From NCBI GenBank assembly GCA_021846765.1, contig JAJZWH010000041.1, positions 1 through 8,635 of the forward strand: a DNA stretch of 8,635 bases, given 5' to 3'. The stretch is from a bacterium (GTDB taxonomy: Bacteria > Patescibacteriota > Saccharimonadia > Saccharimonadales > UBA4665). Positions within the stretch are counted from its first letter, which is position 1, and every line of letters begins with the position of its first letter. The notes below the pieces were generated by a model. That model saw nothing but the letters and a program-made list of their open reading frames with translations, was not told the DNA's origin and did no database searches. The translations under genes and the position numbers were made by a program. Shown here one piece after another: positions 1 through 5,624 of this stretch.

Positions 1-309
1 CCGTATATCAAAGTACGTGACCTTCTTGTATCGATAAAAGGTTTCGACCCCCATCAGATAACAGAGCAAGAAGCGATAGCAATATATCAGGATAAACTTA
101 AAAAAGAAGCCCAAAAAAATATCAAAAACCTGGATAAAGGAATAAAAATACTTAATGGACCATACGGTCCATATATCACCAACGGTAAGATTAATATTAG
201 AATTACCAAAGATCAAGACCCAAAAAAGATTACCCAAACCCAAGCCGAAGAATTATTAGCCAAAGCACCCAAGCATAAAAGAAGATATAAAACCAAAAAA
301 AGTAAATGA
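1..309 (+). CDS. topA: DNA topoisomerase I, C-terminal end (partial, 5' end outside window)
   Basis: The first 102 codons are open in frame 1 and end at TGA (307-309), and the gene starts before the window. The encoded tail carries PYIKVRDLLVSIKGFDPHQI and then LNGPYGPYITNG. These are the GxFGPY-type strand and basic repeats found at the C terminus of many bacterial type IA topoisomerases, followed by a very Lys/Arg-rich end (KHKRRYKTKKSK). The full enzyme relaxes negative supercoils through an active-site tyrosine, which would lie outside the window. The repeats seen here are accessory C-terminal modules thought to help bind DNA. The family call rests on about 100 residues, so topA is likely but not proven. 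No convincing hairpin terminator follows the stop, and the next gene has its own strong promoter. Confidence 0.8.
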   Translation, partial: PYIKVRDLLVSIKGFDPHQITEQEAIAIYQDKLKKEAQKNIKNLDKGIKILNGPYGPYITNGKINIRITKDQDPKKITQTQAEELLAKAPKHKRRYKTKKSK

Positions 310-482
310 TTTTGAGAATAGTGAAAAAGGATTATATAGCATATATTTTACAACATGCACTATGCCAATAAGTCATTAATATGCTACAATAAAGTCATAA
401 AGCAACTATTTTGACATATAATAGTTAGGGTGTTATAATAATATCAGTAGTAGGAACATAAGTTTACAAGAAAGTATAAATT
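310..482 (+). other. Intergenic region between topA and the sigma-4/HARE gene
   Basis: This 173-base AT-rich gap contains the strong promoter listed separately, followed by a leader of roughly 35 bases before the ATG at 483. The leader has only a weak purine stretch (ACAAGAAAG, 466-474) as a possible ribosome binding site. I see no strong terminator hairpin for topA, so read-through from topA is possible alongside the dedicated promoter. Confidence 0.6.
411..439 (+). promoter_or_regulatory. Near-consensus sigma70-type promoter with extended -10
   Basis: The -35 element TTGACA (411-416) is a perfect match to the housekeeping consensus. It is separated by exactly 17 bases from TATAAT (434-439), also perfect, which is preceded by TGT (431-433) giving an extended -10 (TGnTATAAT). 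Transcription should begin near 446, leaving about 37 bases of leader before the ATG at 483. Such full agreement suggests strong, basal expression of the downstream regulator. No obvious operator dyad overlaps it. Confidence 0.85.
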
Positions 483-1514
483 ATGCCAGCTCAGCATCCT
501 GAAACAATATCAACTCAAAAATTAGTAAATAACGTACTAAAATCTATAGAACGAGAGCGAGAGCGAGAAATCATATCTCGACGCTTTGGTATATTTGAAC
601 GCAAAGAAACTCTAGAGCAAATTGGAGAGTTACTAGGAATAACCAGAGAACGGGTTAGACAACTAGAAAAAGCCGTTATAACCAAACTGCGCCAAGCAGG
701 GGAGCAGCATAAACTATTAGGCATAGATGAATTTGAAAATAGAATTGTCAAATTGCTAAACGAATCTGGTAAAGTAGCCAGAATTAGTAATTTGGCCAAT
801 AAGTTAGTAGCAGATCCAAATAAAATAGAGCAGTCAAGAATAGCTTTTCTTTGTAGTTTATGCCCTCAATTAGTGCTTATAACAGAAGATGAAAACTTTT
901 ACGCATGCGTTAGCAATATCTACAATGAAAAAGATCTTAAAGAAGCTATCACTAACATAGCCTCAATTATCGCTAAGATTGGCGAACCTAAACCTATCAG
1001 CATAATAGCTAAACAGGCCAATATAGCAGATGAAGCACAAGCAGAAGCTTTAGCTGGATCTTCTAAATTAATAGCTAGTCTTAACAACCAATGGGGTTTA
1101 GTTAAGTGGCCATTAGTTAATCCCAAAAATATTAGAGATAAGATATATGTGATTCTTAAAGAGAATGGTCATCATATGCATTTTAACGAGATATCTGAAG
1201 CAATTAAAAAAAGCGAATTTAAACGAAAAAACGTTACCACTCAAGCCATCCATAACGAATTAATAAAAGATAAAAGGTTTGTATTAATTGGTCGTGGAAT
1301 TTATGCATTAAGAGAATGGGGCTATGAAAAAGGTACTGTGGCAGATATCATTAGTAAAGTACTAAAAGAAGCCAATCAACCATTACATCGAGATGAAATA
1401 GTCAAAAGAGTACTTAAGAGTAGATTTGTTAAAGAAACTACCATACTTTTAAACCTTCAAGGAAAGCCTCAATTTAAGCGAGTAGCTAAAGCAACTTACG
1501 AATTAGCCGAATAA
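483..1514 (+). CDS. Sigma-70 region 4 / HARE-HTH multi-domain DNA-binding protein
   Basis: This 343-residue protein is probably a transcription-associated regulator. Residues about 20-70 match sigma70 region 4: REREIISRRFG, then TLEQIGELLGITRERVRQLE, the -35-recognition helix-turn-helix ending in the characteristic RERVRQLE. No region 2 (the -10 melting domain) is present, so it cannot be a complete sigma factor. The rest looks like a string of winged-helix units: about 84-145, about 152-212 (ending WGLVKWP), a clear HARE-HTH at about 216-278 (IRDKIYVILKENG to FVLIGRGIYALREWGY), and a last one at about 284-343 (TVADIISKVLKEANQPLHRDEI to FKRVAKATYELAE). The HARE fold is known from RNA polymerase delta subunit (RpoE) and eukaryotic ASXL. 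The ATG at 483 is chosen because it lies just downstream of the consensus promoter and keeps all of region 4. The ribosome binding site is weak. DNA or polymerase binding is inferred from domains, and its targets are unknown. Confidence 0.8.
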   Translation: MPAQHPETISTQKLVNNVLKSIEREREREIISRRFGIFERKETLEQIGELLGITRERVRQLEKAVITKLRQAGEQHKLLGIDEFENRIVKLLNESGKVARISNLANKLVADPNKIEQSRIAFLCSLCPQLVLITEDENFYACVSNIYNEKDLKEAITNIASIIAKIGEPKPISIIAKQANIADEAQAEALAGSSKLIASLNNQWGLVKWPLVNPKNIRDKIYVILKENGHHMHFNEISEAIKKSEFKRKNVTTQAIHNELIKDKRFVLIGRGIYALREWGYEKGTVADIISKVLKEANQPLHRDEIVKRVLKSRFVKETTILLNLQGKPQFKRVAKATYELAE

Positions 1515-1532
1515 GAGTTTAAGAGCGTAGTC

Positions 1533-1553
1533 AGTTATTATAATTTATTAACT
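1533..1553 (+). terminator. Weak AT-rich dyad after the sigma-4/HARE gene
   Basis: AGTTA at 1533-1537 pairs with TAACT at 1549-1553 around an AT-rich loop, 18 bases past the stop codon. The hairpin is short, has an internal mismatch and lacks a proper T-run, so it is at best a poor intrinsic terminator. The stronger dyad at 1769-1792 is an alternative end for this transcript. Confidence 0.25.
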
Positions 1554-1578
1554 AGATAAAAACTAAACATTTTGCGAA

Positions 1579-1594
1579 CTTAAATATATTTAAG
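1579..1594. repeat. Perfect 16-bp palindrome
   Basis: CTTAAATATATTTAAG is identical to its own reverse complement over all 16 bases. It sits 65 bases past the stop of the + strand gene. It could be a protein-binding site or a chance product of AT richness, although the terminal C/G pair makes it slightly less trivial. Confidence 0.6.
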
Positions 1595-1664
1595 ATACCA
1601 CATTTATGGGCGACTAATTATTAAGTATTTTTAATTATTGGGCAGTTTATCGTAAAAGAGCAGG

Positions 1665-1690
1665 TTAAATTTTATATTTATTAAATTTAA
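1665..1690. repeat. AT-only inverted repeat, 8-bp arms
   Basis: TTAAATTT (1665-1672) and AAATTTAA (1683-1690) are perfect inverted arms around a 10-base loop. There are no G/C pairs, so the hairpin would be weak, and chance occurrence in such AT-rich sequence is quite possible. Confidence 0.45.
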
Positions 1691-1766
1691 TTACTAAAAG
1701 AACACATGAAAGAAATAAATAATAAATATACCATAATAGAGAACAGCTAACTTATTTATATACAAC

Positions 1767-1794
1767 ACGTCGCACAATGTATATTTTGCGACTA
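1767..1794. other. Candidate dif-like Xer recombination site
   Basis: The 28-bp layout 11-6-11 fits a Xer site: left arm ACGTCGCACAA (1767-1777), centre TGTATA (1778-1783), right arm TTTTGCGACTA (1784-1794). The E. coli dif site has left-arm core CGCATAA, the identical centre TGTATA, and right arm starting TTATG. Here the core is CGCACAA, and the right arm read on the other strand gives CGCAAAA, so both arms are CGCAnAA-like and the site is more symmetric than E. coli dif. It lies in the middle of a gap between convergent genes, as expected for a chromosome-dimer resolution site near the terminus. Alternative reading: the same dyad (GTCGCA/TGCGAC, 1769-1792) followed by TATTTTATTCTT could be an intrinsic terminator for the + strand gene, or a repressor operator. 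The sequence match is seen directly; the function is inferred. Confidence 0.45.
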
Positions 1795-1821
1795 TTTTAT
1801 TCTTATATATAGTTATTAACT

Positions 1822-1832
1822 AATACCCCTAT
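1822..1832 (+). repeat. Left arm of an 11-bp distant inverted repeat
   Basis: AATACCCCTAT here is the exact reverse complement of ATAGGGGTATT at 2206-2216, 373 bases away. Locally, CCCCT (1826-1830) can also pair with AGGGG (1836-1840) in a small hairpin. The GC-containing core makes this less likely to be chance than the surrounding AT-only dyads. Confidence 0.55.
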
Positions 1833-1859
1833 TAAAGGGGAGTGATCAAGCATATCGAT

Positions 1860-1874
1860 ATTTTTAATTAAATT
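1860..1874 (+). repeat. 15-bp direct repeat, copy 1
   Basis: ATTTTTAATTAAATT is repeated exactly at 2220-2234, 360 bases further on. Its core TTTAATTAAA is self-complementary, so it also reads as an inverted pair. Both copies lie just 3' of the members of the 11-bp inverted repeat. Confidence 0.5.
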
Positions 1875-2017
1875 TATCTTTATATTAATTATATTTATTT
1901 ACAGCTTAATACTTAGTCAATGTCATAAAGAAATCTATAAAATATCAATTTATATAGCTAGCCTTTGTTAAAGATTATAGTATTTGCTTTTTTGTAAGAA
2001 ATATTATTAATATATAT

Positions 2018-2026
2018 TTATCCACA
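2018..2026 (+). promoter_or_regulatory. Perfect DnaA-box match (single)
   Basis: TTATCCACA matches the 9-base DnaA box consensus TTATNCACA exactly and lies in very AT-rich DNA. I found no second box within the gap on either strand, so this is not enough to call an origin. A lone box could titrate DnaA or be chance. Confidence 0.35.
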
Positions 2027-2205
2027 GCCGTAAATAAAAACTTGCGTTATATCACATTTAATATTTTAGTATATATCCCCTGTCCTTTTACTCAAATATT
2101 AATAAAATTTGACTTTATTTATTCTATATATTTTTATATACGTTTTTTGACAATAAAAAATAAATCTCTATGACTGAACAAATTACGAACTGTAAGGGTA
2201 GAGTT

Positions 2206-2216
2206 ATAGGGGTATT
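2206..2216 (+). repeat. Right arm of the 11-bp distant inverted repeat
   Basis: ATAGGGGTATT is the exact reverse complement of the sequence at 1822-1832. It sits in the only G-rich clump at this end of the gap, about 60 bases from the 3' end of ftsQ. Confidence 0.55.
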
Positions 2217-2219
2217 GGG

Positions 2220-2234
2220 ATTTTTAATTAAATT
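2220..2234 (+). repeat. 15-bp direct repeat, copy 2
   Basis: ATTTTTAATTAAATT is the second copy of the sequence at 1860-1874, starting 4 bases after the right arm of the inverted repeat. Together the two pairs bracket the segment 1822-2234. Confidence 0.5.
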
Positions 2235-2277
2235 ATTTATCAGTTTTTTTATAATCTAGATATTTATAAGATGAAGC

Positions 2278-3213
2278 TTATTTATAATAGGCTCGGCCCT
2301 CTACCCTAACGTCTATGTAGTTTTTTGGGGTAATGTTCTTCTTATTTAAATTAGCAATGGTGGCCAAATATGTACCTAGCTGTTCTAGAGCGTCAGTTTG
2401 ATGAATATTAAACTTGATAAAATATTGTTGATTAGCTGGATAGACATCTAACTCCTCTGCCCCAGGAATTAAAACCATTTTATTAATAGCAATATTTTTA
2501 GCTTTAAGTCCTAAACTAATAGTTTGTATAAAATTTACATTCTGAGTCGATAATACCAATTGGCCATCTTTAAATTGGCTATTTAAAGAAGACTGAACCA
2601 TTGGTAAAGTGGATAAATCATTAGCTTTAATGCTTGCAATAGTGGTAATCACCACTCCATTATTATTTAAAACATAGCTTCCTGTAGTATTTGTATAGAT
2701 TACAGCTGGCTTAGTGAGCTGAATATAAACAGTCGGTTGAGAACCAATAAAAGGTATGGTTACCACTACATCACTTATTTCCGGAAAAGCTTGTTCTATT
2801 CGTTGATCAACATCTGCTGTACTTATGGTAATTTTAAAATGATTATAAATAGAAGAATTAAGAGCCTTATCTACTATTTGTTGATATTGGTTAAAGCTAT
2901 GAGGCATATAATTATATCCATTTGGCTGAACAATAATTAACCGAGCATTTGAAGATAAATATAAGCCTAGTAAAACCAAAATCAAAACCACACAAAGTGT
3001 CACAAAAGCTAACCAACTGACAAATTTAGAGTACTGTCTAGATTCTGTAGTTTTTTTATTTTGAGTTATTTTTCTTCGTTTTCTATTATTTTGTATAGGT
3101 TTGTTAACGCTATGATAGGCTAAATCGGTTCTTGGTTGCCCTTCATTAGATTTTATCAATCTAGTATTGCTATTAAGTTTATTTAGTTTTTTTAATCTAA
3201 ATGTCCACTTCAT
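2278..3213 (-). CDS. ftsQ: Cell division protein FtsQ/DivIB-like (divergent)
   Basis: This 311-residue bitopic membrane protein has a basic cytoplasmic tail (about 1-63, rich in Lys/Arg, e.g. NRKRRKITQNKK), one membrane segment (about 64-87) and an extracytoplasmic part. The extracytoplasmic part has POTRA/FtsQ-like features: VDQRIEQAFPEISDVVVTIP (about 135-154), QPTVYIQLTKPAVIY, YVLNNNGVVI (about 180-189), and a closing YIDVRVEGRAYYK resembling the FtsQ C-terminal YIDLRvxGRxYYK strand. FtsQ/DivIB links early and late divisome proteins and regulates the FtsW-FtsI synthase at the septum. It is the last gene of the operon, 8 bases after murG; the AAGG of its ribosome binding site lies in the murG end. 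The POTRA start is weakly conserved and the gene is not followed by ftsA or ftsZ. The call leans on topology, C-terminal motif and position. Confidence 0.8.
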   Translation of the reverse strand: MKWTFRLKKLNKLNSNTRLIKSNEGQPRTDLAYHSVNKPIQNNRKRRKITQNKKTTESRQYSKFVSWLAFVTLCVVLILVLLGLYLSSNARLIIVQPNGYNYMPHSFNQYQQIVDKALNSSIYNHFKITISTADVDQRIEQAFPEISDVVVTIPFIGSQPTVYIQLTKPAVIYTNTTGSYVLNNNGVVITTIASIKANDLSTLPMVQSSLNSQFKDGQLVLSTQNVNFIQTISLGLKAKNIAINKMVLIPGAEELDVYPANQQYFIKFNIHQTDALEQLGTYLATIANLNKKNITPKNYIDVRVEGRAYYK

Positions 3214-3221
3214 TACAATTT

Positions 3222-4391
3222 TTAGCCTTGTCTATAATTTATTGTAGATAAAATTAGTTCAACTATTTTATTAGTGGAGTCCGGCATTGCAAAATGAACA
3301 ATTTTATTGGACATTGATTTCATCTTGTTAGGATTTTCCAGTAGATCAATAACTGTATTAGCTAATCTTTTTTCTTGTTCAGCTTGATCTTCACTCAGTT
3401 CAATAACTGCTTGAGCCTCGGCTAAAGCTTTAGCATTCTTTACATTCCAAATAAGCTGTTTTGAAGGTATGATTATACAAACACGACCCTGAGCTGCAAA
3501 TTCAGCTAAGTTAGTAGCACCACCTCTTGCGATAACAATATCGGCAGCACCACTATATCTATACAGATCATTTACATAATCTTTGACTACTATTCTTGAT
3601 CGATCTCTTTGATCAGTAAGCAAATTGTCATACTCTAAACTTAAATCTTGGGCATGTGAACGCCCAGCAATATGAATGATAACTAAATCAGGATATACTT
3701 TTAGTAAATATTGGGCATTATTAATTATAACTTCATTTAATTGTTTGGCTCCATTACCTCCCCCAGTAACACAAATAACCCAATGATATTCGCTTAAACC
3801 TAGTTGCTTTCGATAAAGTTGACGTTCTTTTAAACTCACAAGATGGTAATGACTATCTATAGGCACTCCTACTCTAAAAGTTTTTTCAATTGGATATGGA
3901 TAAGTTTCAGGATCAAGCGCAACAGCATGTACTATTGCCCAACGAGCTATGATTCGATTTGCCAAGCTAGGAATACTATCTGAATCATGGGTAATATACG
4001 GAATATGCCTTAATTTAGCTGCCATGGCTACTGGGACACTCACAAAGCCACCTCTGGTGAAAACAATATCTGGGTTAATTTTTTTCATTAAATGCCAACT
4101 TTGCCACAATCCTCTAATAACCCGAACAGCATCTCGAATATTTAAATATTGAGTTTTAAGATCTAGTAATTGTCTCCATCCTTCATTATGATAACGTCGA
4201 AATTTACCAGCAGAAATATCATAACAAGTATCTATATTTGGATCTTGTTTTGGTATATCTATTAACAAATCACCTCGCTGACCAATATAAACAATTTCTA
4301 TTTGTGGAAGTTGTTTCTTTAGTTCAGCTGCGATCGCCAAGATCGGGGTGATATGCCCTCCCGATCCGCCGCCCGTGACTACTATAGTCAT
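3222..4391 (-). CDS. murG: MurG: UDP-GlcNAc:lipid I N-acetylglucosaminyltransferase
   Basis: This GT-B glycosyltransferase (389 residues; E. coli MurG is 355) adds GlcNAc to lipid I on the inner membrane face, giving lipid II. The N-domain glycine loop TGGGSGGHITP (about 6-16) and GGFVSVP (114-120) are clear. The linker-side loop GGGNGA (210-215) and the donor-site ARGGATNLAEF (288-298, with the ribose-binding Glu) follow. Two usual signatures differ: the HEQN motif is HDSDS (135-139), and the usual DHQxxNA is WNVKNA (315-320), keeping only the NA. The start at 4391 is fixed because the glycine loop begins at residue 7; AGAAGGG (complement of 4401-4407) sits 9 bases upstream as a good ribosome binding site. 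The first 68 bases lie inside ftsW, so translation may be coupled. The MurG identity is secure; the effect of the variant motifs is unknown. Confidence 0.95.
   Translation of the reverse strand: MTIVVTGGGSGGHITPILAIAAELKKQLPQIEIVYIGQRGDLLIDIPKQDPNIDTCYDISAGKFRRYHNEGWRQLLDLKTQYLNIRDAVRVIRGLWQSWHLMKKINPDIVFTRGGFVSVPVAMAAKLRHIPYITHDSDSIPSLANRIIARWAIVHAVALDPETYPYPIEKTFRVGVPIDSHYHLVSLKERQLYRKQLGLSEYHWVICVTGGGNGAKQLNEVIINNAQYLLKVYPDLVIIHIAGRSHAQDLSLEYDNLLTDQRDRSRIVVKDYVNDLYRYSGAADIVIARGGATNLAEFAAQGRVCIIIPSKQLIWNVKNAKALAEAQAVIELSEDQAEQEKRLANTVIDLLENPNKMKSMSNKIVHFAMPDSTNKIVELILSTINYRQG
4324..4391 (-). other. 68-base ftsW/murG coding overlap, GC-rich
   Basis: The end of ftsW (residues about 410-431 plus stop) and the first 22 codons of murG share this DNA in different frames. 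Composition jumps compared with the flanks: the murG frame uses ACG GGC GGC, TCG and CCG, and the ftsW frame uses CGG CGG, codons rare elsewhere in the window. GATCGGG (4341-4347) and CCCGATC (4360-4366) form a 7-bp GC-rich stem with a 12-base loop about 25-50 bases into murG. GCGATCGC (4330-4337) is a perfect 8-bp palindrome next to it. Confidence 0.85.
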
Positions 4392-5619
4392 TAATTCCGG
4401 CCCTTCTTGTTAATGAATTCTCTGATCCAGGAACATTATACAAAGTATAACGAGATATCTGATAAACCAAACCGATAGCTGCTGCAAAGAATACTACTGA
4501 TGTTCCCCCGTAACTAATAAAAGGTAAAGTGATGCCTTTTAGCGGAAGAAGACCAATCATAGCACCAATATTTATTAAAGCTTCTATACTAATCCAAACC
4601 AATACACCCACAACAAATAATCTACTGAAATTATCAGGAGCCTTGTCAGCAATTTTACTAATTCTGGTAAATAACGCTCCAAATAGAGCTAACAAAATTA
4701 TCGAACCTATGAAACCAAACTTTTCAGCGTAAATTGCAAATATAGAATCATTATCGGCTTCTGGTAAGTAACCATAAGCCTGAACGCCACTACCTAATCC
4801 CAAACCAGCGATACCTCCACTGCCAACACCAATAATCGCCTGACATTCCTGGTATCCTGTGGTCAAACAATTAGTATCTGGATGAAGAAAAGTTTCTACC
4901 CTCGCTATTCTATAGGGGGCTATTGCTATAGCTACTACCGTCAAGGCAGCAATTATTCCACCTATTATAACAATTCTCCTAAACGGCAAACCAGCTACAA
5001 AAGCTAAAACAGTAATCATAATAACAATAACACCCGTAGAACCTAAATCGCTTTGTATGCCAGCTACAACAACCCCAACACCAATCAAAAGCGCAAATAA
5101 TGGGACAGCGGTTTTCCTAAAATTAGTTATTAATCCTTTCTTCATTCTTAATGCTAAAAAATGTGCCATCCAAATCAATATTGCAAATATCAACAAATCT
5201 ACAGATTCAAAAGATAAACTTCCTAGCCTCACCCAACGATGAGCCGGATAGTTAGGATTTACTGGCAGGACCACCGCTACCATAGTTGCTAATATGGCTG
5301 CTAGGATTAAATATTTATAATATTTGCGCCATTGATCTAGAGGGATATTGGCTGTTATAAGAAAAGCAACTATTGCTAGGACAATTGCCAATACCTGTCT
5401 TTCAACAAAATAACTTCCACTAGTTCCGCTAGTTAATCCAAGCGCTGGACTAATTGAGTAAATTATTACTAACCCTATTACTAGCATGATCGCACAAATT
5501 ACCATCAACCAATTATCCGGCTTGTGTCTTCTAGCATTAATCGGTTCAACATTTTTTTCGATTAATGATCGCCAGTCAAAACGAAATCTTTTTTTTAGTG
5601 TTTGGTTGTGAGGAGACAT
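4324..5619 (-). CDS. ftsW: FtsW: SEDS-family septal peptidoglycan glycosyltransferase
   Basis: This 431-residue polytopic membrane protein polymerises lipid II into glycan strands with FtsI. SEDS signatures occur in order: HRWVRLG (127-133), QSDLGST (189-195, usually QPDLGT), RVETFLHPD then GYQ (240-257), AIIGVGSGGIAGLGLGSG (261-278), LPEADNDSIFAIYAEKFG (285-302, usually LPExxTDFIFAxxGEExG) and KGITLPFISYGGTS (361-374). Asp291 aligns with the catalytic Asp of FtsW/RodA, so activity is expected although Phe after it is Ser. The N-terminal 36 residues are cytoplasmic and basic. FtsW rather than RodA is chosen because of its place between mraY and murG. It starts 5 bases after mraY with only a weak upstream GGTAG. 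Its C-terminal tail after the last membrane segment (about 393-431) runs through the murG start and is not a conserved domain. Codons 9-11 contain a run of eight A. Confidence 0.93.
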   Translation of the reverse strand: MSPHNQTLKKRFRFDWRSLIEKNVEPINARRHKPDNWLMVICAIMLVIGLVIIYSISPALGLTSGTSGSYFVERQVLAIVLAIVAFLITANIPLDQWRKYYKYLILAAILATMVAVVLPVNPNYPAHRWVRLGSLSFESVDLLIFAILIWMAHFLALRMKKGLITNFRKTAVPLFALLIGVGVVVAGIQSDLGSTGVIVIMITVLAFVAGLPFRRIVIIGGIIAALTVVAIAIAPYRIARVETFLHPDTNCLTTGYQECQAIIGVGSGGIAGLGLGSGVQAYGYLPEADNDSIFAIYAEKFGFIGSIILLALFGALFTRISKIADKAPDNFSRLFVVGVLVWISIEALINIGAMIGLLPLKGITLPFISYGGTSVVFFAAAIGLVYQISRYTLYNVPGSENSLTRRAGINDYSSHGRRIGRAYHPDLGDRS

Positions 5620-5624
5620 TAATT

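Larger units (their letters stand above)
1515..2277. other. Long AT-rich gene-free region between convergent genes
   Basis: These 763 bases separate two convergent transcription units and have no open frame worth calling; the longest with a plausible start are a dozen or so codons without a ribosome binding site. Base composition is far more AT-rich than the flanking genes (one sampled 60-base line, 1861-1920, has 7 G/C). It holds several dyads, a dif-like site, an inverted and a direct repeat pair, and one DnaA-box match, all listed separately. GC-containing clumps occur only near 1767-1792, 1826-1845 and 2191-2220. I do not recognise an RNase P, tmRNA, SRP or 6S RNA. No classical GC-rich terminator with a T-run is obvious at either gene end. 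Confidence 0.75.

Noticed and set aside
312..340. Second promoter (TTGAGA with a TATATA-like -10) upstream of 411
   Set aside because: The spacing is wrong (about 15 bases) and both elements are poor beside the perfect promoter at 411-439.
549..568. GAGCGA-type tandem repeat in the sigma-4 gene
   Set aside because: It encodes the ERERERE stretch that matches the normal REREII start of sigma region 4, so no special repeat function is needed.
515..799. Open frame opposite the sigma-4 region on the - strand
   Set aside because: It is the antisense of a well-supported gene, Ser/Leu-rich because of its complement, with no recognisable motif or ribosome binding site. The same applies to the other frames lying inside the division genes.
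1706..1750. 14-codon ATG frame in the gap
   Set aside because: It is too short, has no ribosome binding site and no promoter, and is expected by chance in AT-rich DNA.
2147..2175. Promoter with TTGACA at 2147-2152 on the + strand
   Set aside because: No acceptable -10 lies at 16-18 bases, and it would fire into the antisense of ftsQ with no gene to drive.
1800..2220. tmRNA, RNase P RNA or SRP RNA in the gap
   Set aside because: The region is too AT-rich, and I found no tRNA-like end, CCA, or conserved P4-type or GNAR-loop core on either strand.
1515..2277. Origin of replication
   Set aside because: There is only one DnaA box, no dnaA or dnaN neighbour, and convergent rather than divergent genes.
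2195..2307. 9-bp inverted pair AGGGTAGAG / CTCTACCCT
   Set aside because: One arm is inside the end of ftsQ, and the pair is short and over 90 bases apart; it is probably chance, though it could form a weak stem in the ftsQ transcript end.
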